Notes under the pieces: model-generated
Seen by the model: the letters and a program-made list of their open reading frames with translations, nothing else
The model's database searches: none
What the model was told of the DNA's origin: nothing
In this document: in pieces, positions 50,601-52,777 of the stretch
How positions within the stretch are numbered: position 1 is the first letter of the stretch
Layout: every line of letters begins with the position of its first letter
Translations under genes and position numbers: made by a program
Source of the DNA: DAOUAT01 sp964551735
GTDB taxonomy: Bacteria; Chloroflexota; Anaerolineae; CG2-30-64-16
Reading direction: 5' to 3'
DNA length: 58,659 nucleotides
NCBI GenBank assembly: GCA_964551735.1
Contig: CAZKEF010000033.1
Span: 1 to 58,659 of the forward strand

Positions 50601-51526
50601 GCGCCGCCGAGGATCGCCAGCGCCAGCAGGAGCGCCTGCTGCGGGATCGCCCCGGTATCCCTCTGCCGCAATCCGCTGGACTGCGTCTCGAGCTGCCCAC
50701 CCGGCGCCGCACTTGTCGCAACCGACTCGGTCTGCGGGAAGATGAACGAGATCGCAATCTCCGCCTCGGTGCGCTGGTTCTTGCCGTCGGGTGGGTAGAC
50801 CAGATGGATGTTCAGATGCCGGGGCAGGCCGCGATCGTCGAGGGTAATATCGCCCTGGCCGGTGGTGTCCCGGTAGGCGTTTGAGGTGTCGAGATACACA
50901 CCCGACGGCAGCTCGCCCTGTTCGCGCAGGTGCTGTTCCAATTGATCCCGCGTGTAGCGGGCGAAGGCGGGGCCGTCGAAGTCGAACGTGAAGCGTGGTG
51001 CGTGGTGCGTGGTGCGCGCATCTATCGGTTCAGTGCTCAGGTCCTCTTGCTTCACATTCTTGATGCCTGCGAGGTAGGACAGAAAGTCGCGGTTGGGCGC
51101 GAAGCCGCCCGTAAAATCCTCAACCTCCTGCCATGAGCCGCCGGCCTGGCGCATCCACCCCTGCTGCCCCTGGATGCGGACCTCAGCGGCGGTCTCCGGG
51201 CTCGCCACGCTGCCCCCGTTCGTCCACAAGCGCATTTCCAGCGTGAGCGCCGGCAGGTCAACGCTGCCTTCCAGGTGGAGCTCGTTGCGCGTGCTGCTCC
51301 GGCCGACGTTGCTCAATGCGGGGGCCGGGCGGGTGGTCTGCACCAAGTCGCTGGCGAACTGATAGGCGCCCACCTCGCGCGCGGCCTCCCAGGCGCGGCG
51401 GACCGCCTGCTCGGGCGAGACCGGCGTCCCAGCGGCCACGGCGACCGGCGCGGCCGCGCATCCGATCACTATCAAGGCCAGCAACAAGCCCGATACGCGG
51501 GCACGAGTGTGGCGGGTGAAGTTCAT
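23666..51526 (-). CDS. Giant secreted multidomain adhesin-like protein (9,286 residues)
   Basis: A single open frame of 27,861 bases without a stop. ATG 51526 has AGGAGG five bases upstream. Approximate residues: signal peptide 1-32; soluble domain 35-290; two hydrophobic segments 296-341; TSP3-type calcium repeats 418-556; hydrophobic helical island 1230-1475; second TSP3 array 1698-1834; LamG-like domains 1950-2960 and 3400-3940; LVIVD repeats 4080-4155; PD40 propeller 4296-4710; 21 CARDB repeats 4710-7320, split by a Thr/Pro linker near 5190-5250; LVIVD repeats 7336-7596; Ig-like and other beta domains to 8480; P-domain 8545-8683; a doubled WNLISFP module 8945-9113; and a C-terminal module 9166-9276 ending KVYLPVIL. 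Cysteine pairs recur within the CARDB units. No protease catalytic site was recognised. Likely a cell-surface fibre for adhesion or filament/biofilm contact (inference). It is preceded by a receiver-like gene overlapping by ATGA and followed by a satellite gene. Confidence 0.9.
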   Translation of the reverse strand: MNFTRHTRARVSGLLLALIVIGCAAAPVAVAAGTPVSPEQAVRRAWEAAREVGAYQFASDLVQTTRPAPALSNVGRSSTRNELHLEGSVDLPALTLEMRLWTNGGSVASPETAAEVRIQGQQGWMRQAGGSWQEVEDFTGGFAPNRDFLSYLAGIKNVKQEDLSTEPIDARTTHHAPRFTFDFDGPAFARYTRDQLEQHLREQGELPSGVYLDTSNAYRDTTGQGDITLDDRGLPRHLNIHLVYPPDGKNQRTEAEIAISFIFPQTESVATSAAPGGQLETQSSGLRQRDTGAIPQQALLLALAILGGALIVMARRSPRAYRAVVVAVIISMVVIPLLQAGQVAAFSERQAAKEQAAQATSAGNQETAADVREALYGAWNPHQDPLAVQQSGGATDQQATDTHHAPRTTYYAADDDPIPSLDTDGDGLTDAAEQEGGTDPLNADTDGDGLDDGVEVRLGTIPWKQDSDGDGIWDNVEVLGFRDAAARQWYLNPTNADTNGDGNPDGLECSALAGDDVGAGNPSPYDPNAAVDCDSDGDGLPDPFDFDDDGDGVPDQQDLTMGSSMGNDGLPYDIASPMPFDADTPFQLTINNLEEQKPILVDFQLRTADAKHLTYAMNVMDWPSTDQEGQIQHVKGTTFSQARPGQAQFDARLDDGDMRLVPMLEITLPAGDVPLPLTRPAIEIVADNAISATIRLSQYADDATRTDLAFDFEDSTGSYNVNFYEGACPPAGDPLLASDLTASDGSTFTLAAAAGRATALADGEHVIRIEGGGKVACEPVGNITNGAYDDKMIDTEPLSPYGISVRERDAAGTLLMYAPLNVVTDPIGGANVAFQARLYYQTDSAQNMAWAAAQQVRVVWLVEMLTDACDTTGFVPSDAAQEPAEGYEAQYASERVAWCAEHRTADARSIVQTYNESWYLTGLRARADLGMDFAILWEDPATDNDHNADDRLWQAARGLLTSFVSGRDWDGNGQLDVGINPRNGADGTIEERLDAEGSVPDGDDRRWGIPQNALQVKSFEFPHGDYAGQIAAHDAEAILAEQFGPYVTDTETITPTLLFARLETTVGLDLADANGMVNDTVTLDFDGKTSMTLAQLAWAPFRYNETLGPDRQPIGWERYPTALYWDKLEVQFKAAFRNLPEEVNPYRDDEYVVMGQMLAARSLYFTLQTGVTRLVQTGSANEGLDLHVVLPYTNEGDMDSDAGIAAASLGLLAATGDIILDVVADMIEMDAKDFIQLGKLTSSLFGSPTSGLGKALAGAGDASVGFLRLMGNGALKVASPSIVKIGGAVSAAKGSPGAAAGVVALFAAGGAALVMCVAAMATSDSPLEAISWSLQAIGIILEVKGIIDAVSDIGKSAGSAASGAGKLAKIGNFLSKSIDGAGAVMSTIAAGVGLVVTWAVFAAQAALMDLTHQQMMNLVALTIGQTIVMVIMFIIDLIPVVGSIISGIISLLDSLIGALCSAFGWDQEKAGQTDPYDDPGDWLCGGIEGIVATFLAYFIYAGNEMVDMAAEGRLQFDDLNANHLHDPERGLTTGNLLDVGVVITNTLTKMGRPGNVGGGYYWQFEKHLRTSTFDYQMQDAEVDIHEDLKRGAEEDDWLDVTDPDLPGDVYIHETVPPIALPLPAAGINRKLQVYLSEGYNIPIQNCYLGVCVVDDDKDTIHYPLTNTLVFDILPATLDEFYSRSWGQDYSIGRVTMQDADGDGLSASIDPNDAYQDTDGDGLIDPRELQFGSSPTLTDTDGDGLSDYDEIRLNTDPTRKDTDGDGLWDGQEVYHQDKGDADGDDDRIEWVGGWRYVYRINAAGQQESAWVTSDPEKVDTDEDGLLDRDEHLYGFNPNVWSNARVLTLASQFQEPADAGGYAPTDGIVQPGSTLYYTATLTNELLSRYMQGLLSGQFPAADAPDALAPVSFVLQPTEAQTLDGELAVSAGAASGVYSATLAASALVSDWTALAEGAKLWLPMDDPVTADRSGSFPPNDATCTGTCTSVAGGPYGNALSLDGASYLSSPADPSEAAYGVSLWFKTSQANGALFAATGDDGADLYLSSGKVCAAVRRDGVAETICSAGAGYADDGWHHVVHTFAIQRIAVQQLYVDGELVASGTETGLPRASAGGVQIGRNAFSGAALFSGMLDDVRLYEAALSAHQARQLFRQPVLALGFENPTTTKDGTRWNDTSAFGNLGQCDAAECPQSAAGVQGQALTFDGKNRHIAVAEDPSLDLSEGHFTIALWLKPETGRTDAAYCGDFEWAGENCGWWQPEGILGLNSGTGDAYVSLQRMVVRGGANTIRFGFATPEGWGGYYTSPAIGLTDNVWNHLALSYGGGEVRVYLNGELVASDETTFKDATTGAIKTPAAARRFEIGRTTDAGAVNFHSFNVWDEDDSGDAELCIACTGQEVFNASVKGDNTYAINESCAFTDETYWQIWEDDEGTTCGTARDGDDDFITGAWFRITNPATPGHGGYGGSCLQNMPCLTMPDDANVTGVLNYSYSKDSLPFRGALDELLIYRAVLDAAEVRQIFLGTNTALNLGLDDAPGGTSFADASSGNHDGACTGDACPTAGVGGRDARAALFKTAEQDHLAISDFGDLETTTISAWVYRTESTAARATILSAQESADCGFTLALNDNGSSQYPMFSAWIADGPASALQKVEFAEAVPLNTWVHLAGVYDGAQLRLYRDGTQVAATAAPGALKGCTGDTAIGSHADGSQKFFGGRIDAVRVYVRGLSPAEVLQVYSEAPVLHLRLDEPYGATQFADNSDNANDGACTGDHCPTTGEGIKGQLSLAALFDGADDEILVADDATLRAGEFTVGAWVLPTGVNPDVPQEIIVRSASEVGGEIGPQPTLHANYRLYLKPNTLVPVAEFDAGCTDVVRRVTSQVALVKDHWNHVMASFDGERLVLYVNGAEQARLSGLSGVQACAEAGWPFHVGGFSIPTGDTRDWSNPFRGRIDEVTLHNRGLREDEIERLFADQMSWVEERQSNNITVDGDVPECELASPETYLPIEGMQLLAAARDATSGIASVEFGSCLSAGDCTPEDWDPADPCTILNPFPNDGAWCPYFEPSGEGRYVLKVRAADRADNGAQSAGIAVYVDNTPPAITGPAAGTRFDAQPHPDRTNAWFITLSGTVADPALADGSPGSGVVANTVGVTLLDEHGGAAGQGTQYAAVAGDAWSVDYIFTESDPSGPYTLKVQAEDGIASQTELTDEQRAAHRTTFESSLVVDATPPGMILDGDNPPGAEAAASVAAAASVAALDAAASPLMNGATTLSGSLTEQPVDLQVTWTTPDGLGDQVGVTINCNGLNLLTIAAGQLISATQTLRWQGQTGRGAACQVGVTGAGASGVTGAARVCRSEVGSWAAGAFGLAFTADAALCGTQAAVAGVSQAEVGFVATLPGSPFFSESLPGQIAFLPLSDTEVANDTISFLDRTGRGHDGVCTGGRCPATGQQGHLGSGPYLDGIDDAIEIPDSADFDFGTGDFTLAFWVKPDGANINKDLLHWSNDAGDDFSLRLISNTHLMVDLTLNGGATNHILADAGRIGPNAWHHLALVRAGKVLRVYIDGAATAYASMSQDLNQIDPGTSIWIGSNRRANLSPYWSPFRGWLNDLRIFNRGLAAHEVAGLVRGNGAVLVLSFEDQPLAGSAALKDSSGAGHNGRLYTDDTGAKAAAGQVGSQALALDGVEDYVTIAEDLGLDLSHGRFTQAAWVYPSPENTGSYPVFSSAAYGGLAGQYPFLEVVNRTQLTAGFGDGAGVQSITTGNVLTENAWNHIAATFNGTTYTIYVNGIAAYETDALAGKLPAPMRRFDIGRGATETLAAASSSESCAYLSELTFTPEQFNARGYEIWVNGQRVWTGVPVVGRTYRIVTRPLAFCGGSAVEVRPIVPDRAPDGGQAAQAASVRAISLAAAPGISRQDAFGKLDATIAAGSTARYFRGRLDEARIWPRPLSAVEIAALAAAGFRPAELAASGAGVVETGWTAGVPAGLEGAYRLDLRGQDEGGLGSPQLGVWEGGVDTLAPRLALTRTVQSTGAIHYVTTAQDFNLQEAGFKSPCGVGVVSSRLAFDAPWYAELFGDDNRLNSLTADCTLPYFVTQSEVGAYDTAGLANSAVVSGTLAYVADGAGGLQIVDISTPTSPRLIGSLAAITSARGIDLALYPLAGGAANAQGASTAPGAGPLQTTALAPSTVRQPVIITPTPSAAGKPVITTPTPPAGTPAPMGARMVGGKPLLALLPVVTPRPWLPVRLVHTGAQSSPANANNAKPSQAEPPERELGSALPSAWPGPRSTAPVTQHATRSTLAPDAAWILPAAIDAVTTTLVSTAPGGGEGNDYSRPGAVSADGRYVAFESAASDLVTGDANGFTDIFVRDTLLNTTTRVSLAPDGATEADGNSTNPSISADGCHIAFTSDATNLLPTGTDTNGLPDVFLYHCTDDGSIERVSVHDDERQAESFFGSTSYQSAVSADGRYVAFESSSLSEREIADAYLRDTAAGTTTRIMTNDSLGISDSQSYPSISPDGRYVGFFSWASLTPEDSGGWDVFVWDRDAITDAIELVSVSSGGAKGDDGSWFVSLSSQGRWAAFDSYATNLDARDTNGFQDVFIHDRASGATWLVAGPTGAGSGPSHQPSISPDGRFVAFLSHADNFVAGDTNGVEDVYVYDRETGALERLSLQAGGAQFDRGAGLGRGGALSADGSRGAFGIEGDYGATAAQVWLSERSLVAPVRDLHVESLTLDPPNPKRNQPFAVTVTVRNTGSVAGHFLVDLYLDPATPPALCDAGAGAWEGTEVLSLGSGSSYTFSRQHAGLATAGAHQLWAQVDSACELTETDESNNLPPATGFTVADQDYNPDLAMTDLTILPASPRPGQTIGYQVTVQNQGDAAAATTLGLYLGAAPSACPGAPRLTANVPALAAGAFYTVTLVETLGLAAGAYAAFARADDGCHIAETNESNNTTPDPGVSFTVAGDQAYPDLRVEASVAPSGIIPAGEPFTMSVTVRNDGPGGADVSDVGLYLDAPPSGCRDGSNWTSTDVPPLAAGAATTVTFDISDGLTEGAYTVYPWVNMNCGDGSPVEADYTNNLGDSFGLAVSDDVDLEVVSVVAAPGMPDPNEPVVITVTIRNNGPAKAGGLEAAFYTYLGECPWSGWNTCWDDQHVTGELAAGATESYVVSHPGWALSGDHALYARVDPQDWTEESNETNNDLGPVYVTVSGITPTPTQTPTATPTATATATPTATPTATHTPTATHTPTITPTPTETATPTATFTPTAIPYPDLVIYSLVVPTTVAFTSTEMTVKVRIKNQGTGAVPAGVYPEIALYRDRMPTPGGCGLIGEITQVLGFSAGLAAGAISEERTATMSVPAVGPHTIGAYVDWECKIVELDETNNISGPVSYEVVGPDLKINALSVTAPPAVNQPVTMTAEIANIGSAAAGAFKVQFSVDSIAYPPVDVAALAAGATTTVTKTLTVSNYADHSVTAHADYLNTVTETNETNNTAGPVTFHVPRPDLVIESITPNPQNPGPGQPVTYTVRLRNAGPGASPAAGLLGLFMDAEPDQCDDPDWVDTTALPALAPGAEADVLLNAPGSYATLGYHQIYAYADFQCDIVEDNDSNNDATIQILVAEQQPDLIVDTLVIASPAQPYAGEPITFTVTLHNGGEAAAPPTLSGIYVDPSPFPVCPSPGIPDLGVNVPYLAVGASYTYTVTHAGLPDLAGEEDAHVAYALADYGCSVAEADESNNYGELVFTVLPERQSDLVVTALALVTSPVYAGEDFSVTVTVRNQGAMTITQVSALGIYVDHSPTGPGDPAWKNTAQTPTLGPNASYTATVVIPGTAVTSVGNHQVFAYADIGNTVVEKNATFTGEDNNAFGPVAFTAEWPPLPDLFVTGVDVQGATEDIPAREAITYTVHVRNDGPAASPAASLALFADPDGPPLACNAAGAFGFDTIPAIPAGGTVDVVVNTAGFTTPKTYNVWAFADHTCSIDEYQDRESNNQYALNVIVGPPRLADLRVTGLAPKDGVDVIAGEYFTLTVDVINEGDRGSLGTKLGVYTGTLPSNPDPAEAWQADVAALAPNQSTQVDLPHVRIDMPGAQHVWAFADFFSHEEESDETDNVYTGTLHVLAPNLAITGLVLNPPETNLHALEYVTATVTVLSNGDMPSEATWLEISTDGAVQAAQQIPALDYGQTAEFVFPGLQFVAEGAHTVSVFADPDDDLIEISETDNQAEIALDVLPALLPDLTVTSFTADTLTPAAAEDVHFTLVIKNEGTARTDSITYAGLYFDYASQPTCGQYDIRSAYIPVLAAEQTYTVTWAVPFSTAGAHTARAFVDYACTVTESDETDNHAGPLNFTVAEARKPDLRITSITANPASPAANEHVSYTVHVVNEGNARHHLKSFLGLYEDARPAECVAGPGFGGAEIPPLEPGAGADLTVYTTGFTTDEQGTHDIYGYVDYGCSVEESDEADNIFGPQAITVGAPKTLDLVIDGVTFEPDQTSVGQPVQYAITVRNAGTGDAPSKSSLGLYLDRTPAGCPYADSPDVGDLVAEVPPLAAGATQTFTLTTSFTTEGAHTASIYLDYGCILDEDKANNAAGPYTVEVGPETYPELAIVDFRVASAAPAVGQAVDIVVAVQNQGVDAFRGPLEPGIGLYKDVLPTDCATQVVIPDWGKPLASLDIGEIAYYTFTQIFQDTPHELYAAVDYGCAVTEPNEENNTAGPVTLVLTDTVKPDLKITSVDWMPIDPAPGQPIVFDLFVGNMVYAPGDVNAIAPASKLGLYIDPGHVPTCEDTPYAEAEIASLPPMGSVQIGIGGALADQSQHFVYLMADSDCTVGEMTESNNVYGPIVFYPDDNQRPDLEVVSITSTPSPVYALSPITHTVRVKNSGVAANAATELAIYSQGTEWPTCGDTAYDDKIVVGAVPPGESRDVQVVFDRGWAATGEKFVVAVVDWQCTLPELNDDEFQNNNENNAGYTWVDVASALPDLAIQNVTYEPTGISVGEGVTLEVTIENLGDAAVPAESALGVFVDEAFEACVTADPAGGWTAVPALAVGASTTLNIVVPGAAFDPTWVSGHDIYLFEDYRCTGAEWNYANNGYGPISIAALRPDLAIESMTIAPASIHARQPVTYTVRVSNRGDGPSPAVQLGISSTEYPDRCGETTWDFTPVTVPALAAGASTVLTIPAPAWADPGEQWAYAILDTACALSVQESNLNNNRFGPLKVFVGDPLLPDLVVNSLSIYPDNPDAGDTINFVVQVRNAGSAKSAVSQVGIYLNKSPQPGCGVASDVTASVPELAVGATATVELQKTIPTAGWYNVSAMADSACSVEEWSAAEYNNTKGPILIEVGDAGAEPTPTPEPTPTPEPGTRYAFIAAGREGLQAVNVSDPTAPQAPIALTVPGEANDVVVIGRSGEKYALVAAGSAGLQVVDITDINALQVVGSYDTPGNAVGVAASGNYAYLADSKIGAGKSALRIVDISDPARPVASKTGGSFFYTDGMAYDVAVYGSHVYIADGSPGLVIVSVADPANPALVKTYNTPGEARGVSVGASPATAPGQVWAYVADGSWGLHVVDVTDPASPQWVSTTQTPGAALGIAVARGLTTGADQALSFLAANEGGLRLVNPVIVGSDAAACDTAGNCATATLAGGAAAATAALASPAAMLPMAAGETGVVPDWVRAIAAAEGEENVYVMFTSPAGVVGSLAPLKVAGEAEAFVSTLRSLVVGVDGSTLLSYTWVPGATSKSIWSKDWTPTGDGAHTLTANVTNQDGASRDASFTFIVDTAAPTVTVDPVLITDARYHEPRTLDLTGAAADAAGVVAVAWRVDGCALATCTGWNPAVLTQADGSPVDAALGTVTEGLWNASWTLDEGQLPDGASFTVRARATDIGGHVTETSATVTVDVLPPAAVAMTATSGGAPAPAGGTIDPAAGLTLTWSPATDGSGVSGYDLRWTSQATETLVADTEEAFLPSQALTSSFAPSEGKKVTAHLTSVDVYDQGRTQTFVAFADSPLTPDYVWLDELTVLAPFGSSTCTLLGVDRRAARHAAGNAALGVEQALRASWNAEALRLSWTGANWNSAGDLFIYLDTIPGSGSTVAFDPYPATAGQSHITLPDGMAADRLAWVRDGAEALLLTWDGSTWGAGVALDASQYRFGAVSVGGGVAQPVTDLYLPFAMLGIMDPATAPLDLLALASEEDALRLWATLPNTNPVNSARSVVSLAGSAAGETLAFGLTQRYHWEQVGSGLCPNGSTGSGIRYSDTDLQWQLTAGPATVSYGFIQDGLAGLQDLLFGSSAPPADMSEQLGLSAVRPVRVNDTINYTLTVRNLGTDTATGVTANLAAHYALRLAGGATVPVGEIPPGEERSVTFNATVDADLSSEDWAVMAVEIHDAAHPAGTADPVEWFWAYHPVDRTPPQFFGMTRPAYVVAPGENVAAGYAYDEAGIAAVRLSVGGATAVECSPTAPEDGQWSCPWTVTGNHDDVLQVSLQAEDTLGQASPWSATLPFVVDAQPPIVSIATAAIGIASGGVTRGALRLYGDVADTRGIGRVEVCDADTNCDNAELLRDARPAGATVDDAPDPIVIADACVVRTFTVADSFAVGQVVLGFTAQHPRRSELQVDLTSPADTTVRVLADGSDTGYANYDVLLADSHATAVGASRGDHDPRPPYFDRLVRPAAPLLAFANEDSAGTWTLTICDGAAGGDTGSYLRGQLSLSARDATALTGRWTYLMPQTNDADYVEQVALIDALDAVGNRTAAPLTFNAWVDNVAPVLSVMDHVPTMPLGQSATIISGTVSDGSPAVNVVLQILTPDGKRTVHAAARDGQRWWYVLTAQVAGTYTIRVAATDTAGNVATAGPYALEATCIDARLTAALVSTEPAASSPFSVTLTAAITNTGATELPAGLSVMFLSGIQPIGSALTAQPIASNQTVTVTLDWPVAQPGNYEITVSPNAGAADKHLALCSAPAAAQRTITVFDRPLYDMWNLISFPVAPFVEDVATVMRPVTDGYLAVLGYDQGALSYYPQLPPGFNTLTTMDARHGYWIRTTLQAPLPGWLEDPQPAATLRVSGMRLAEDHPLPLAQGWNLVSYLPEVSLPITQALASIEGHYTLVLGFDGGAQSYYPSLPPDANTLQILSPGKGYWLYTTQAVTLTYPTNPAAVSAAATRTSWLLPQAWGATAEDFLRQAARVDPIRAAEATAGVIPTFSWTDFAGPAQLSDGTPLPVGTVLHAVDPQGVACGATVVVVTGYYGPLACYGDMADTEADEGAQIGDQIRVLADETPVALGVWTGEPALAWTTPNPEPEPGGAQKVYLPVILTAAPGAAD
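29570..37400 (-). repeat. Array of 21 CARDB repeats in the giant protein
   Basis: Twenty-one units of roughly 115-130 residues, each beginning PDLxIxSL-like (e.g. NPDLAMTDLTILP, RPDLVIESITPNP, KPDLRITSITANP, LPDLVVNSLSIYP). Each has a central VTVRNxG strand and a closing ExxxxNN motif (e.g. VEDNDSNND, VTESDETDNH). Most carry two cysteines, one after the first half (e.g. PDQCDDP) and one before the NN motif (DFQCDIVE), probably a disulfide. CARDB domains are extracellular adhesion modules of Ig-like fold. The units have diverged at both protein and DNA level, so the array is old. Confidence 0.85.
35785..35955 (-). repeat. Thr/Pro-rich linker between CARDB units 4 and 5
   Basis: About 55 residues of TPT/TAT repeats (TPTATPTATATATPTATPTA and similar), encoded by an imperfect GTCGGGGTGGC-like DNA repeat. 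A flexible, extended spacer, possibly O-glycosylated. A shorter PTPTPEPTPTPEP linker follows the last CARDB unit at about 29,520-29,570. Confidence 0.75.
37400..38640 (-). repeat. PD40/TolB-type beta-propeller repeats in the giant protein
   Basis: At least five blades with the motif SxDGRYVAFxS (GAVSADGRYVAFESAASDLV, SISADGCHIAFTSDATNL, SISPDGRYVGFFSWA, SISPDGRFVAFLSHADNFV), each followed by DIFVRD/DVFLYH. A propeller is a protein- or ligand-binding platform. It sits just before the CARDB array. Confidence 0.8.
38670..38693. repeat. In-frame 7-bp minisatellite (GTGYTGC), giant gene
   Basis: Three tandem copies of GTG(C/T)TGC plus GTG, translated on the minus strand as part of VTQHATRSTLAP. 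Related to the GTGGTGC arrays at 50301 and 50995 in the same gene. Confidence 0.65.
39700..45700 (-). repeat. Six LamG-like (concanavalin-fold) domains in the giant protein
   Basis: Six units, two groups separated by an Ig-like stretch at about 41,330-42,640. Each starts with an L-L-D/E-DxSGxxNDGxCTG pattern (KLWLPMDDPV, LALGFENPTT, LNLGLDDAPGG, LHLRLDEPYG, IAFLPLSDTE, LVLSFEDQPL). Each continues with ALxFDGxDDxI, FTxxxWxKP, WHHVA and a closing IDEVRIYNRxLS-like strand. LamG-like jelly rolls bind glycans or proteins, often with calcium. Confidence 0.85.
46025..46435 (-). repeat. Second thrombospondin type 3 calcium-repeat array
   Basis: Repeated DADGDGLSASIDPND, DTDGDGLIDPRE, DTDGDGLSDYDE, DTDGDGLWDGQE and DTDEDGLLDRDE. 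The acidic 12-residue loops wrap calcium ions and stiffen the chain. Confidence 0.85.
49860..50275 (-). repeat. First thrombospondin type 3 calcium-repeat array
   Basis: DTDGDGLTDAAE, DTDGDGLDDGVE, DSDGDGIWDNVE, DTNGDGNPDGLE, DCDSDGDGLPDPFD and DDDGDGVPDQQD in tandem, near residues 418-556. The matching DNA repeats (CCATCCCCGTC) are a by-product of the protein repeat. Confidence 0.85.
50301..50324. repeat. In-frame 7-bp minisatellite (GTGGTGC)
   Basis: GTGGTGC three times plus GTG, translated on the minus strand as DTHHAPRTTYYA within the giant protein, just before the first TSP3 array. The same heptamer array occurs at 50995-51015. Confidence 0.75.
50995..51015. repeat. In-frame 7-bp minisatellite (GTGGTGC), second locus
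   Basis: Three exact tandem copies of GTGGTGC encoding RTTHHAPRF in the N-terminal soluble domain of the giant protein. Confidence 0.75.
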
Positions 51527-51870
51527 GAGGGTCCTCCTGGGAGCGGCGCTTCTCTGCGTACGATCTGTTCGAGCTGGTTCAGCGTGAGTGAACGGGCTTC
51601 TCGCCCCGGCAGCAACATGGCCTGATTTTTCTCCGGGTCAAGGCCGATTAACAGCAGGTTTCGGTTATTGAGCAACAACGGAAGGATGTGGCTTTCGTGG
51701 GAATTGACCAGGTCAAAAATCAACGCATCCGGCATGTGCTCCGCGAGTGAGCGGGAGGCTTCCGCCCACGTCACAGCACGAATCACGTGGAGGTCGGGAT
51801 TCTGAGCGAGGCTCTCGGCCACCAGCGACAGCAGCAACGAGCTGCCGTACAGAAGCACTTCTTGTGGCAT
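51523..51870 (-). CDS. Small receiver-like (Rossmann-type) protein coupled to the giant gene
   Basis: About 115 residues: MPQEVLLYGSSLLLSLVAES, then AVTWAEASRSLAEHMPDALIFDLVNSHESHILPLLLNNRNLLLIGLD in consecutive strands and helices. The layout resembles a response-regulator receiver domain (strand-loop DALIFDL followed by LLLIGLD), but the N-terminal acidic pair and the conserved lysine are not evident. It may therefore be a non-phosphorylated pseudo-receiver. There is no signal peptide, so it is cytoplasmic. Its TGA overlaps the giant gene's ATG (ATGA at 51523-51526), and the giant gene's ribosome site lies inside it, giving translational coupling. Start uncertain: two adjacent ATGs (51873, 51870), neither with a good ribosome site. 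Function unknown; a dosage or assembly factor for the giant protein is conceivable. Confidence 0.65.
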   Translation of the reverse strand: MPQEVLLYGSSLLLSLVAESLAQNPDLHVIRAVTWAEASRSLAEHMPDALIFDLVNSHESHILPLLLNNRNLLLIGLDPEKNQAMLLPGREARSLTLNQLEQIVRREAPLPGGPS

Positions 51871-51907
51871 CATACAGGGTATTATCGCGAAAGCCGGCGC
51901 GTTTGAA

Positions 51908-51924
51908 TACTCCCCGCAGGGGTA
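51908..51924. promoter_or_regulatory. NarL-like palindromic operator upstream of the giant operon
   Basis: TACTCCC-CGC-AGGGGTA: two inverted heptamers, one (TACCCCT on the minus strand) matching the NarL-family heptamer pattern TACYNMT and the other differing at its last base. It lies 38-54 bases upstream of the receiver-like gene. A second inverted pair, ATAGTC (51933-51938) and GACTAT (51952-51957), is nearby. No clear -10/-35 was found. The nearest NarL-type regulator is encoded about 200 bases upstream. Confidence 0.45.
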
Positions 51925-51970
51925 GAAAAAGGATAGTCGCACGGGTAAGGGGACTATACTAAGGGATAGG

Positions 51971-52084
51971 GAGATGGGGAGACGCGGAGAGGGGGAGACG
52001 CTGAGAATATGAACGTATGCGAGCGGAGTCGAAGGGTGCGGAGCGGTTTTCGCCCAAGCCGCATCTCCGCATCCCCATGTCTCC
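51971..52084. repeat. Purine/pyrimidine-rich imperfect inverted repeat
   Basis: GAGATGGGGAGACGCGGAGA (51971-51990) matches, with a few differences, the complement of TCTCCGCATCCCCATGTCTCC-like sequence at 52064-52084. It fills most of the gap between the response-regulator stop and the giant operon. Possibly a dispersed repeat or a terminator for the regulator gene. Confidence 0.4.
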
Positions 52085-52111
52085 TCGTCCCTACCTCACC
52101 CCGTCCCCACC

Positions 52112-52777
52112 TCACCCCGTCACCAGCCCGCTCCGCAGGGCGTAGGCCACGGCCTGTTCGCGGTTCTTGAGGTGCAGACGGCCCAAGATCTCGCCCATGT
52201 GGTACTTGATTGTGTTCTCGCTCAGGCTCAGCTTAGCTCCGACTTCCTTATATGACAGCCCGCTGGCGGCCATCTCCAGAATCTCCCGCTGGCGGGGGGT
52301 CAGCTCTGGCATGGGTGGCTCATCGGGTAGTTTTGCCGTTGTTCGGCCATCGAGCACCGCCGCCTGATGTGCAAACTCCGCTAACAAGCGGGCCGACAGC
52401 TCGCGTGATAGGGGCGCCTCCCCCCGTTCCAGCCCGGCCAGGTAATCGAATAGCTGATCCGGCTCCAGGTTCTTGAGCAGATAACCGCTGGCCCCGCTCT
52501 TGATCGCCTCGAATAGGTCAGCATCGTCGGCCGAGGTGGTCAGCATCACGATCTTGATCTCCGGCAGCTCGGCGTGAATCTGCCGCGTGGCGCACAGCCC
52601 ATCGCAGTGGGGCATCCGGATGTCCATCAGGATCACGTCCGGGCGGAGGGCTCGGGCGAGCTGCAAGGCTTCCAGGCCATCGCGCGCGGCGCCCACCACG
52701 GTGTAGCCGCCGGCGCGGAACAGATTTTGGAGGCCTTCCAGGAACAGGCCATGGTCGTCAACCAGGAGAATTCTCAT
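52112..52777 (-). CDS. NarL/FixJ-type response regulator
   Basis: A 221-residue regulator with an N-terminal receiver domain (acidic pair D7-D8 in LLVDDHG, phospho-acceptor D52 in ILMDIRMPHCDG, threonine in MLTTSADD, lysine in GYLLKNLE). A C-terminal LuxR-type helix-turn-helix follows (LTPRQREILEMAASGLSYKE, LSLSENTIKYHMGEILGRL). ATG 52777 has AAGGAG 6 bases upstream and overlaps the kinase gene's end by 20 bases, so the pair is coupled. LuxR-type regulators bind short inverted repeats; a NarL-like palindrome lies upstream of the giant operon, making that its best candidate target. Confidence 0.93.
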   Translation of the reverse strand: MRILLVDDHGLFLEGLQNLFRAGGYTVVGAARDGLEALQLARALRPDVILMDIRMPHCDGLCATRQIHAELPEIKIVMLTTSADDADLFEAIKSGASGYLLKNLEPDQLFDYLAGLERGEAPLSRELSARLLAEFAHQAAVLDGRTTAKLPDEPPMPELTPRQREILEMAASGLSYKEVGAKLSLSENTIKYHMGEILGRLHLKNREQAVAYALRSGLVTG

